Positions 17,532 through 26,240 of a stretch of 64,000 nt of DNA are shown here, one piece after another. The stretch's first letter is position 1, and each line of letters begins with the position of its first letter. Location of the stretch: assembly GCA_937864035.1 (NCBI GenBank), contig CALMIO010000003.1:264673-328672 (forward strand), written 5' to 3'. A model generated the notes under the pieces. It did not search any database and had not been told where the DNA came from. It was given only the letters and a program-made list of their open reading frames with translations. Origin of the DNA: an uncultured Pseudomonadota bacterium (GTDB lineage Bacteria; Bdellovibrionota_C; UBA2361; CALMIO01). The position numbers and the translations under genes were made by a program.

Positions 17532-17794
17532 AATAGCCGCCCCCAAAAATAATAATTCAAATTATTTCCATTATAATATCTGTTTAATTCTAAAACAACT
17601 ATTATTACCTAACACGCGAACATAATTCAGATAAACAAAAAAATAACGCTAAATCTTCTTAGACTCTCTTAAACAACACCATTAAAAATCAAAACTTTAA
17701 AGTTTCTAAAGCCCGTTTGATTTTTTACCAAACAAACTGTATAGTTTTCAAAAGCTTGTCCAATTGCTTTTTTCAAGGCAACCACTTACAGACA

Positions 17795-19108
17795 ATGAAT
17801 ATACAAGACTCTTACCACGAAAAAACGCCGACAAATTCTCTTAGACAATCAACCTTATTCACCAAGCCCCTGCGGCAAACCTCCAAGGAAGAGATCAGCG
17901 TCAACGCCCAGCTACTGACGCGCGGCGGTTTTGTTAATCGCTTAATGGCAGGCGTCTATTCCTTCTTGCCTCTCGGGGTCCGCGTCCTAACAAAAATAGA
18001 AAACATCATCCGTCAAGAGATGAACCACACCGGCTCGCAAGAGATCCTGATGCCAGCCCTTCACCCAAAAGAGATCTGGGAAACAACCGGACGCTGGCAG
18101 ATAGATATCCTTTACAAAATAAAAGACGAAAGTCAGCGCGAGTTTTGCCTTGGACCATCTCACGAAGAAACCGTCGTACCACTCGTCGGCAACTTTATTC
18201 AGTCATACAAAGATCTGCCGATCTCAGTTTACCAAATCCAAACAAAATACAGGAAAGAAGCGCGTCCCAAATCAGGCATACTGCGCGGGCGCGAATTCAG
18301 AATGAAAGATATGTACTCCTTTCACGCCTCCGCCGAAGACCTAGACCAATATTATGAACTAGCGATCGAAGCCTACAAAAAAGTTTTCGCCCGTTGCGGC
18401 CTTAAAGAAAAAACATTCCTCACCTACGCCAGCGGGGGAATCTTCAGCCGTTGGTCGCACGAGTTTCAGGCGATCACGCCGCACGGCGAAGATGAAATTC
18501 ATCTCTGCCGCAAGAAAAGTGTTGCCATTAATAAAGAGATCTTTGAAGATGTAAAAAACGATCCGGAATGGAAAGACTCGCAATTTGAAACCCTCAAAGC
18601 AATTGAAGTCGGTAATATCTTTAAACTTGGATCGCGCTTTAGCAACGCTTTTAACCAATATTTTTCCGATTCCGCTTCGCAAAAACAGGAGATTATAATG
18701 GGATGCTATGGACTCGGCTCCTCAAGACTGATGGGAGCAGTAGTTGAGTGTTCTCACGACCAAGCCGGAATCATCTGGCCAAAAGAAATTGCTCCTTTTG
18801 ACATTCATCTGCTCGCTTTTACAAAAAGCGAAAGCGAAACAAAAGAAGCCGACCAGCTCTTTGAAAAACTCTCCAAAATCGGCATTGAAATTTTGTACGA
18901 CGACCGCAATCAACTGTCGCCGGGAGAAAAACTCGTTGAAAGCGACCTGCTAGGCGTTCCCTTAAGAATTATCGCAAGCTCAAAAACTCTCGCCAACGGC
19001 TCGGTCGAGATAAAATGGCGAGATCAACCAGAAGCTAAAATTATTAAACTTCAAGAAGTTGAAAAATATTTAAAAGAAACGCAAAATAGCTGTTGTCAAA
19101 ACAAATAA
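17795..19108 (+). CDS. proS: Prolyl-tRNA synthetase, short form without the editing insertion
   Basis: About 437 residues from ATG 17795, the start closest to the family N-terminus; the frame is open to 17717. It is a class II synthetase charging tRNA-Pro. Motif 2 is PKSGILRGREFRMKDMYSF and motif 3 is GCYGLGSSRLMGAVVE; the anticodon-binding domain follows from about residue 340. The roughly 180-residue INS domain that hydrolyses Ala-tRNA-Pro in most bacterial ProRS is absent between motifs 2 and 3, as in the short alphaproteobacterial-type ProS. If no free YbaK/ProX deacylase exists elsewhere, Ala mischarging would be uncorrected. Confidence 0.93.
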   Translation: MNIQDSYHEKTPTNSLRQSTLFTKPLRQTSKEEISVNAQLLTRGGFVNRLMAGVYSFLPLGVRVLTKIENIIRQEMNHTGSQEILMPALHPKEIWETTGRWQIDILYKIKDESQREFCLGPSHEETVVPLVGNFIQSYKDLPISVYQIQTKYRKEARPKSGILRGREFRMKDMYSFHASAEDLDQYYELAIEAYKKVFARCGLKEKTFLTYASGGIFSRWSHEFQAITPHGEDEIHLCRKKSVAINKEIFEDVKNDPEWKDSQFETLKAIEVGNIFKLGSRFSNAFNQYFSDSASQKQEIIMGCYGLGSSRLMGAVVECSHDQAGIIWPKEIAPFDIHLLAFTKSESETKEADQLFEKLSKIGIEILYDDRNQLSPGEKLVESDLLGVPLRIIASSKTLANGSVEIKWRDQPEAKIIKLQEVEKYLKETQNSCCQNK

Positions 19109-19142
19109 AAAATAAATTAATTTAAACTTACATCTAAAACTC

Positions 19143-20432
19143 ATGATCAAATCTATCACCGTACTCGGATCTTCTTCAGGAAAAAATGCAGGCGACGCCG
19201 CCCTGCTCGCCGGACTAATGGAAGCGATCGACACCGCCTGCGGTCGAAAAATCCTTTATGAAATCCCAACATATCGCCCGTATTATATATGGAACAACTA
19301 CCAAACTCGCGTCAGACCCGTCAGTATGCAACCATTCTGGGGGAGTGTCGGCATGTTTGGCGCGCCAACCGCCGCTAGCCTCTTGCGCTCCAGCATGACG
19401 CTTGTTTTTGACGCGCCGCTTTTTGACCGCAAAATCTGGAATCCGCTAACAAACTATCTGCCTCCAATATGGCTCGCGGCAAAAACATGCAAATCGCTAG
19501 GAAAAAAATTTGGTCTATACAACGTCGGCGCCGGACCTGTAACGACCGATTTTGGAAGGAGATTATTGGCAGATACCGCTAAAATGGCGGACTTTATCAC
19601 GATTCGCGACAGCGACTCTTATAACTTATTAGCAGAACTTGGAGCCAGCGAAGAAAAAATGTTAATCACTGCCGACGCCGCGATCCCAGTATCAGCAAGC
19701 CCAAAAGAAAACGTTGATCAGATCCTTAAAGAACTTGGTTTATTTGAAGAGGGAGAGATTCTAGCGATTAACATAAATGGCTACATCAACTCTTGGGCCG
19801 GCGCCGATCAAGCGCCAATTTCGCGCGATCAATTCACCACCACTTACGGTGCCGCCCTTAGCGAAGCGCTAGAAGAGCTTGGCCATCCACAACTCCTTTT
19901 TGTCTGTACCCAGCATAACGACATATCCATCACAGAGGAGCTGATGGGTAAAACCAAAACAAAAGGTAAAAAAAGATTATTCTCCAATATCCATTACAAT
20001 CACCACGACACCAAGGGTGTTTTCGGCAGAGTCTCGTTTTTGTTCGCTATGAGGCTTCACGCGAGCATTTTGGCAACCTCAATGCTGACACCGGCTTCGG
20101 CGCTGATATTCCAAATTAAAGTCTCAAGTTATTACGACCTGCTAGGGCTAAAAGATAAAACATTATCTTTTAAAGATTTTTCGAAGGAAACCGTCCGCCA
20201 AACAATTACTCAAGGCTGGCGCGATCGCCAAAAAACAAAGGAGATTTTAAAACAAAAGATTCCGTTTTTAGCGACTGAAGCTCTTAAAGCAGCTGAGATC
20301 GTGGCGGCCGCAGACCGCGGCGAGTGCCCACTGGCTCTAATAAAAAATTTCAAAACAAAAAAGAAAGAAACAAACCATTATCTGACTAACGGCAAAGCTA
20401 AAACGGAGACAGAACATAAACCAACCGACTAA
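19143..20432 (+). CDS. Polysaccharide pyruvyl transferase family protein
   Basis: A 429-residue protein beginning ITVLGSSSGKNAGDAALLAG, the N-terminal nucleotide-like loop of the pyruvyl transferase (CsaB/WcaK/GumL) superfamily. The C-terminal half has FAMRLHASILATSMLTPASA, matching the conserved R.H..I.A...G.P motif with its essential His. Such enzymes transfer pyruvate from PEP as a ketal to surface-glycan sugars, but the superfamily is broad. It lies 34 bases after proS, probably in one operon. The C-terminal 20 residues are Lys/Glu-rich and unstructured. Confidence 0.75.
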   Translation: MIKSITVLGSSSGKNAGDAALLAGLMEAIDTACGRKILYEIPTYRPYYIWNNYQTRVRPVSMQPFWGSVGMFGAPTAASLLRSSMTLVFDAPLFDRKIWNPLTNYLPPIWLAAKTCKSLGKKFGLYNVGAGPVTTDFGRRLLADTAKMADFITIRDSDSYNLLAELGASEEKMLITADAAIPVSASPKENVDQILKELGLFEEGEILAININGYINSWAGADQAPISRDQFTTTYGAALSEALEELGHPQLLFVCTQHNDISITEELMGKTKTKGKKRLFSNIHYNHHDTKGVFGRVSFLFAMRLHASILATSMLTPASALIFQIKVSSYYDLLGLKDKTLSFKDFSKETVRQTITQGWRDRQKTKEILKQKIPFLATEALKAAEIVAAADRGECPLALIKNFKTKKKETNHYLTNGKAKTETEHKPTD

Positions 20433-20501
20433 ATGGCCTGTTAATCAATCACGGCTCTTATGTTGTTTTGTCGATAAGGAAAAAGATTTTTTTTAAAAAA
20501 A

Positions 20502-21344
20502 GTGTCATCAAAAACAATAAACAAAAAAACGCCCACTAAACAAAAGAGCGGCCACAAGCCCAATCAGTTAAATCAATTATTCGAAACTCTCCAAAAAGGG
20601 GGGCAAAAATTCATACAAAACGGCCAGCTAAGATTGGCGGAGCTTTGCGCAAGTGTCGAAATTATACTGGAAACGATGTTCCCCGGGCTATTTCCAGAAT
20701 ATGCTGCCAGTGGAATCAAAAAACAGTTTCATTTCGCGATTGAAGAGATTGAGGGGGCTATTTATCTAGCTGACAAAACAGGAGAGAGAAATTCCATCAA
20801 AGATCTCCAATCATTTATAAATAAACTTCCGCAAATTCAAAAAGAGCTTCAACTAGACGCAGAAGCGATCTTAAACGGAGATCCGGCGGCAAATTCTCTG
20901 GAGGAAGTAATCCTCACATACCCGGGATTTATCGCCATAGCCTTTTACCGATTCGCTCACGAATTTTACAAATTAGGAATAAAACTGCATGCCCGCGCCT
21001 TGAGCGAATATGTCCACCGCTCAACCGGAATTGATATCCATCCGGGGGCCGTAATAGGTAAACATTTCGCCATCGATCACGGAACAGGCATTGTTATAGG
21101 AGAAACAGCCATAATTGGGGACAACGTTAAAATTTATCAAGTAGTCACGCTTGGCGCCCTAAGCGTTGACAAAAGAAATGCCTCAAAGAAACGCCACCCA
21201 ACAATTGAAGATAACGTAATTATTTACGCGGGCTCAACGATCTTAGGGGGCGAAACTACTATAGGAGCGAGCTCTATTATCGGAGGCAATGTTTGGCTAA
21301 CAAAATCAGTGCCGCCAAATTCAAAAATTTATTGCAAAAATTAG
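20502..21344 (+). CDS. cysE: Serine O-acetyltransferase
   Basis: A 280-residue left-handed beta-helix acetyltransferase making O-acetylserine for cysteine synthesis. The catalytic hexapeptide region is clear: [20 protein letters not shown] (catalytic Asp/His) and [20 protein letters not shown], then VTLGALSV and [14 protein letters not shown]. The N-terminal helical extension (about 130 residues) is of the longer EpsC-like type rather than the E. coli CysE dimerisation domain. The start is GTG 20502, with AAGGA about 25 bases upstream, so the start is not certain. No cysK is adjacent. Confidence 0.88.
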   Translation: MSSKTINKKTPTKQKSGHKPNQLNQLFETLQKGGQKFIQNGQLRLAELCASVEIILETMFPGLFPEYAASGIKKQFHFAIEEIEGAIYLADKTGERNSIKDLQSFINKLPQIQKELQLDAEAILNGDPAANSLEEVILTYPGFIAIAFYRFAHEFYKLGIKLHARALSEYVHRSTGIDIHPGAVIGKHFAIDHGTGIVIGETAIIGDNVKIYQVVTLGALSVDKRNASKKRHPTIEDNVIIYAGSTILGGETTIGASSIIGGNVWLTKSVPPNSKIYCKN

Positions 21345-21402
21345 GCGCAACGAACAAAAGCGCCTCCGCGAAACTCTTTCGGCTAGCAAAAACTTTTTAG
21401 CT

Positions 21403-22170
21403 TTAGGCGGCACGCAATAAATTTTTCAGCCGAATCAGGGCGCGCGACCTAATCTGAGAAGCGCGAGATTCGGTCACTCCCAAAATCTCCCCGATCTCTT
21501 TTAGATTCAATTCCTCGTAAAAATAAAGGCTAATTACGATTCTCTCTTTTTCCGACAACCTATCAAGCGCGCGGGCTATAATCGCTACTCGTTCATTGCC
21601 CATCAACTTAGTTAGCGGATCGGCTGTTCTCGCGGGAATCCACTCTTCGGCGCGAAAACGCTCTTCGCCATGCCCAAAACCCAAATCATCAAAACTGAGC
21701 ATTACCACACTACCAACTTCCCCTAACATCTTATTAAGCTCATCAACCGAGATATTAACCTCCCGAGCGACCTCTTCGTCAGTCGCCGCCCTTCCAAGCT
21801 TCTGCTCTAGCAAACGATAAACAGATTCAATTTTCTGCGCCTTGTGTCGTAATGAACGGGGCAACCAGTCTTGCGTGCGAAAGCTATCAAGAATCGCTCC
21901 GCGTATCCGAAATTGAGCATAGGTGGCAAAATTAGTTTCATGCTTTGGATCAAACTTTTCCAAAGCATCAACTAAACCTATAATACCGGAATTTAACATC
22001 TCTTTTAGATCGATCTCTTGTGGCAGTCTGCCAGACAATCTATGAACCACCCTTTTCACAAGGGGCAAATAGCTTTTAATCAGCTCTTCTCTCTCATTTG
22101 GAGATAGTTTGCTATACTGAATTACTTTACCCTTTTTGATCCCATCCTTAATCTCTTTTGCTAATTTCAT
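21403..22170 (-). CDS. fliA: FliA/WhiG-type RNA polymerase sigma factor (sigma-28 family)
   Basis: A 255-residue sigma-70 family member. Region 2 (SYLPLVKRVVHRLSGRLPQ ... NSGIIGLVDALEKFDP ... FATYAQFRIRGAILDSFR) carries the FliA/WhiG hallmarks, including RIRGAILD and the following DWLPRSLR. Region 3 (AATDEEVAREVNISVDELN) and region 4 (KERIVISLYFYEELNLKEIG, then ESRASQIRSRAL) follow. Members control flagellar or developmental genes. The nearest candidate targets here are the FliQ/FliR/FlhB-like genes at the right edge, 40 kb away. No anti-sigma FlgM gene is adjacent. Confidence 0.9.
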   Translation of the reverse strand: MKLAKEIKDGIKKGKVIQYSKLSPNEREELIKSYLPLVKRVVHRLSGRLPQEIDLKEMLNSGIIGLVDALEKFDPKHETNFATYAQFRIRGAILDSFRTQDWLPRSLRHKAQKIESVYRLLEQKLGRAATDEEVAREVNISVDELNKMLGEVGSVVMLSFDDLGFGHGEERFRAEEWIPARTADPLTKLMGNERVAIIARALDRLSEKERIVISLYFYEELNLKEIGEILGVTESRASQIRSRALIRLKNLLRAA

Positions 22171-22609
22171 AAACTATTTTAAAAATCTGTATGCCAAAGC
22201 GATCTCGCCAACGGATCAAGCCCATTGCTTAATAAAATATAAGCAATAAATATGCCGGATTCTCCTACGGCTAAAATCAACTGGTTAGCTGATTGGAAGT
22301 AACAATTTTGGACAAAAATGTACGGACGCGGACAAAAACTGACTCTTCAATATACCAAAGAAGAGCGTTTGCCGCGCCCGAGCTGAAACGAGAGAGACGA
22401 AAAGCCCCCTACTAAATGATTGAATAAACCTGAGATTACCATCGTCTAAGATATCGGCTAAATTAACATTTTGAAGAGATCTTTGCTTATGGGTTTCTTT
22501 GATTTAAACTATAGCTCGTTTTAAAAAGAAAAATTTAAACTATTTGTTTTCTAAGTCAATCAAATAGTTTTTATAAATCATTCAACTAAGCTTTATTATT
22601 ATTTAAAGA
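22171..22609. other. Divergent intergenic region between sigma factor and Do protease genes
   Basis: 439 bases that must contain promoters for both directions. A 10-bp inverted repeat lies at 22537-22570. A 22-codon frame (ATG 22318 to TGA 22386, beginning MYGRGQKLTLQ) looks coding-like, but its upstream sequence lacks a clear ribosome site, so I leave it unassigned. No sigma-28 consensus is evident. Confidence 0.5.
22537..22570. promoter_or_regulatory. 10-bp inverted repeat upstream of the Do protease gene
   Basis: AAACTATTTG (22537-22546) is repeated inverted at 22561-22570 with a 14-base loop, 40 bases before the protease start. It could be an operator or, with the T-run after it, a weak terminator. 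Confidence 0.35.
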
Positions 22610-24163
22610 ATGTGCATATTTCATCATTTAATCAGAAATAAATTTTTGACTACGGCTATTTTTATCTTGATAGCGAGTAACTTTTTAAACCCAACCAACC
22701 AAAGGTTATCCAATCAAAACGGATGGCTAACGCCAACTTCGCTATTTGCCGAAGAAAACATTAATGTTGACTCCGCAAAAAGCACAGCACGCGAACTATC
22801 AATCGCTTTTGAAGATGTCTCGGCAAAAATCACGAATTCAGTAGTTAACATAAGCGCCGTCACTAAAACAAAGCGCGCTAAAATTAACTTTAAAAATAAA
22901 TCTCAAAAAGAACAGCTACCGGAACAATTTAGAGATTTTTTCGGCGATGATTTTTTTGATAGATTTTTTGGATTACCCGGAATCCCGGATGGTGGCGGTC
23001 CAAGGCAAGGCTTAGGTACAGGAGTTATTATTGATGAATCGGGTCATATTATTACTAATAACCATGTCATTAAAGACGCTGACGAAATAACCGTCAAACT
23101 AAGTGATGGCAGATCTTTTAAAGCAACTGTTGTTGGTAGCGATGCTCGAAGTGATGTCGCCGTCATCAAAATCAAAGCCTCAAACATCAAACCCGCCAAA
23201 CTCGGCAACTCAAATTCTTTAAAAATCGGAGAGTGGGTGGTCGCCGTCGGCAATCCTTTTGGTTTGGATAACACAATAACGGCTGGAATTGTTAGCGCTA
23301 AAGGCAGGGCTTTCCAAGGAGGCGGACAATATGAGGACTTTATCCAAACAGATGCGGCAATTAACCCCGGCAACAGTGGTGGTCCGCTAGTAAATCTTAA
23401 TGGCGAAGTCGTAGGTATTAACACCGCTATCTTTTCCCGTAGCGGCGGTTACATGGGGATCGGCTTTGCAATTCCGATCAATATGGCAAAATCCGTCGTT
23501 GATAGTTTAATTAAAACAGGAAAAGTAGTAAGAGGATGGTTGGGATTAGGCATACAACCGGTCAATGAAGATCTTGGTAAATCATTCGGCTATAACAGCA
23601 CTGAAGGAGTACTGGTTGGACATGTTGATCCAAAAGGTCCGGCAAACAAAGCAGGCATTACTCAAGGAGACATTATAACCGAATTTCAAGGAGAAAAAGT
23701 AACTAATATCAACCAATTTAGAAACTCGGTCGCTGCCGTAACTCCAGGCACCAAAGCGGAACTAACGATCTTTCGCGAAGGTGTCACTAAAAAAATATCT
23801 GTTACGGTTGGAGAATTGCCAGCTAATCTTGGCGAGGCAATTGACAATCCTGAGGTTCAGCCAGAACCAGAACAAGGCGCAAGCGCTTTAGGCATTACAG
23901 TTGAAAATTTAACTGCTCAGATCGCCAAAAAGTTAGGATCAAAAAGAATCAGCGGGGTTGTGGTAACTGATGTTGATCCTGATGGCCCTGCAGCTCTTTC
24001 TGGCATTCAAGCTAAAGACATAATTTTTAAAGTTGGCAATCAAGAAGTAACCAACACAAATGAATTCAAAAAAGCGGTGCAAAGCCAAAATTTAAAAACG
24101 GGCATCAGATTGTTAATAGAAAGTGGGGGCATGGATCGCTTCGTTCTGCTAAAATCAGAATAA
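22610..24163 (+). CDS. Periplasmic serine protease, Do/DegQ family with two PDZ domains
   Basis: A 517-residue HtrA-type protease/chaperone for misfolded envelope proteins. An N-terminal signal anchor (about residues 14-30) is followed by the trypsin-like domain with the intact triad: His in ITNNHVIKDAD, Asp in DARSDVAVIKI and Ser in NPGNSGGPLV. The short loop FFDRFFGLPGIPDGGGPRQG resembles the LA-loop region. PDZ1 (GWLGLGIQPV ... GITQGDIITEF) and PDZ2 (LGITVENLTAQ ... GIQAKDIIFKV) follow. Signal plus two PDZ domains is the DegP/DegQ architecture. It is 45 bases upstream of the AsmA-like gene, probably in the same operon. Confidence 0.93.
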   Translation: MCIFHHLIRNKFLTTAIFILIASNFLNPTNQRLSNQNGWLTPTSLFAEENINVDSAKSTARELSIAFEDVSAKITNSVVNISAVTKTKRAKINFKNKSQKEQLPEQFRDFFGDDFFDRFFGLPGIPDGGGPRQGLGTGVIIDESGHIITNNHVIKDADEITVKLSDGRSFKATVVGSDARSDVAVIKIKASNIKPAKLGNSNSLKIGEWVVAVGNPFGLDNTITAGIVSAKGRAFQGGGQYEDFIQTDAAINPGNSGGPLVNLNGEVVGINTAIFSRSGGYMGIGFAIPINMAKSVVDSLIKTGKVVRGWLGLGIQPVNEDLGKSFGYNSTEGVLVGHVDPKGPANKAGITQGDIITEFQGEKVTNINQFRNSVAAVTPGTKAELTIFREGVTKKISVTVGELPANLGEAIDNPEVQPEPEQGASALGITVENLTAQIAKKLGSKRISGVVVTDVDPDGPAALSGIQAKDIIFKVGNQEVTNTNEFKKAVQSQNLKTGIRLLIESGGMDRFVLLKSE

Positions 24164-24208
24164 AACCACTAACAAGAGTTAAATACTTTTTGGTATTTTT
24201 TTAAATTA

Positions 24209-26191
24209 ATGTTTAAAAAAATTATTCTTAGTGCGGCTATTTTGCTACTCCTGCTAGCAAGCATAACCGGCTTGATTATTTGGAATTTAAACTCTCTGAT
24301 AGAAAGAATCATACCACAACTCGAAAGAGCCGCTAGTCAAGCAATTGGAGCGCCCGTTAAATTTCAGCAAGCTAGAGCAACTCTCTTTCCGGAAGCAAGT
24401 TTAGAGATAAGCGGCTTAGAACTAGCTGAGGATCAACACTCAAAGGCGAGTTTCTCTCTGAAAAATTTTAGATTAATTTTCTCACTTAAAGATCTCCTTA
24501 AAAAAAAGGAGATAGAAATTTCAGATTTGCTCGTCAATTCCCCAAATTTAACGATTGTTAAAGATAAAAACGGCAAGTTATGGTTGCCATTGCTCGGGGC
24601 TCAAAACAACCAAACAGCTTCCAAAAAAGAGGAAAAAAAAGAGAGAAAAGGGAAGTCAGAAAAACCAGCAATTGAAGAGAGTAAAGAGCAACCAGAAAGT
24701 GTAAGTAGCCGTTCTCAAATAAAAGTTTTAATAAAAAAAATTACCGTTAATAATGGCAAACTAACCTTTGTCGATCACCAAAAAGAAGAAACATTCTATG
24801 CTAATGATTTTTACCTAAAAAGTTTAGTTTCTCTTGAACAAGATCAATTGATAGCTAGCGAAATCGATCTAGCGCTTCAAGCCATTACACCTGAACAATT
24901 TCTCTCCACTCCTCTGAAAATAACCATTAGAAAAGGAGGAGTTCATTTCAATCTTAAAAGCAATCAACTCGACTTTAAAGATTTAATTCTTGGCATGCCC
25001 TTTGGAGAGATGAATATTAACGGTGGTTTAAAAATTGATCAGCTAAAAGGAGAGATCTCTCTAGTTAGTCAAGGATTAAGCTTGGAAAGCATAAAAAATA
25101 TCTTCTCTAATCAATTGAAACAATATAACCCTAACGGATCGCTTGCGCCCAATATAAAAATACTCTTTGATTTCGGAAAGAAAAATTTTTCTCTGCCAAA
25201 ACTGTCAGGAGATATATTGCTACAAGATATCGGGGCAAGTTTTGGCGAATTTAACTTCAATAAAATAATTGGCAAAATAAGCCTTAACTCGACTCAAAAC
25301 AGCCAAACGGTCGATCTCAATAACATTAAGTTAAAATTCAACCAAGAAGAGGTAGCGCTTAAAAGCTTGTTAACATATAGCGAGCCGGATCAATTAAACA
25401 TTAACAATCTCTTAATTAACCTATTGGGAGGAGAAATCAACTGCAATGGCATACTAAACGATCTCTTAACAAAAGCAAGTTACCGTTTAAAAACAAAGGT
25501 ATTATCTCTCGACATAGAGAGAACTTTAAGCCTCTTGAAACCAAGTCTTTTCCTGCCAATCTCTGGCTCTTTAGCGGCGTTTTCCGGAGAGTTTGCCGGA
25601 AAAATCAACACAAATGATCCGCTAGCAGAACTGAGCGGCGAAGCAACTATGGTTTTGCATAACTTAACGATTAAGAATTTTAATCTTATAGGCAAAACTA
25701 TGGAATCTATTTTGATCCTTTCAAACATAAACGACTCGCTTGATTCAAACACAAGGGAAATATTAAAAAACAACAACACCAACATTGACAACTTATCTGC
25801 TCAAGCGCTTATAAAAAATAAATTAATAAACTTAACTAACCTTGATCTACAAAGCCCTCTTTTTGAACTAAGAGGTACAGGATTTGTCAAAATCCCAGAC
25901 ATGCTTGATTTAAAAAACACCATTACTTTCTCCCCATTAATATCGGCAAAACTAGCTGAAAAAATCAAAGAGTTGCGCTACGCTTTTGATGATCAAAACC
26001 GGCTTAGTTTGCCGCTTGAAATAACCGGCTCGACAAGCAACCCTAAGATAACTCCAAAAGCCGAGCAAATTATAAAACAAGCCGCCAAAGCCGCTCTCAA
26101 AAAAGAAGCGGAAAAAGCCATCGGAAAAGTACTTGAAAAAGGAGGGAAAAAAGAATTATTAAAAGGCCTCGGAAGCGCTTTTGGGTTTTAG
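24209..26191 (+). CDS. AsmA family protein
   Basis: A 660-residue protein with one N-terminal membrane helix (about residues 4-26) and a long periplasmic repeating beta-groove region. This is the AsmA-like arrangement linked to phospholipid or lipoprotein movement to the outer membrane. The N-terminus (PQLERAASQAIGAPVKFQQA, SGLELAEDQ) fits the AsmA pattern, and the C-terminal domain (LTIKNFNLIGKTMESI ... LPLEITGSTSNPKITPK) fits AsmA_2. A charged linker, ESKEQPESV flanked by Lys/Glu, lies near residue 150. It ends in an Ala/Lys-rich helix. Confidence 0.82.
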   Translation: MFKKIILSAAILLLLLASITGLIIWNLNSLIERIIPQLERAASQAIGAPVKFQQARATLFPEASLEISGLELAEDQHSKASFSLKNFRLIFSLKDLLKKKEIEISDLLVNSPNLTIVKDKNGKLWLPLLGAQNNQTASKKEEKKERKGKSEKPAIEESKEQPESVSSRSQIKVLIKKITVNNGKLTFVDHQKEETFYANDFYLKSLVSLEQDQLIASEIDLALQAITPEQFLSTPLKITIRKGGVHFNLKSNQLDFKDLILGMPFGEMNINGGLKIDQLKGEISLVSQGLSLESIKNIFSNQLKQYNPNGSLAPNIKILFDFGKKNFSLPKLSGDILLQDIGASFGEFNFNKIIGKISLNSTQNSQTVDLNNIKLKFNQEEVALKSLLTYSEPDQLNINNLLINLLGGEINCNGILNDLLTKASYRLKTKVLSLDIERTLSLLKPSLFLPISGSLAAFSGEFAGKINTNDPLAELSGEATMVLHNLTIKNFNLIGKTMESILILSNINDSLDSNTREILKNNNTNIDNLSAQALIKNKLINLTNLDLQSPLFELRGTGFVKIPDMLDLKNTITFSPLISAKLAEKIKELRYAFDDQNRLSLPLEITGSTSNPKITPKAEQIIKQAAKAALKKEAEKAIGKVLEKGGKKELLKGLGSAFGF

Positions 26192-26240
26192 CAATCTAAA
26201 ATTTTCTTTTTTTCGCTTTCAAAACAACTTAACAAAAAAA

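Noticed and set aside
22318..22386. A 22-codon frame beginning MYGRGQKLTLQ in the intergenic region
   Set aside because: Composition looks coding-like, but there is no clear ribosome site, no duplicate and no partner gene, unlike the RiPP precursors.
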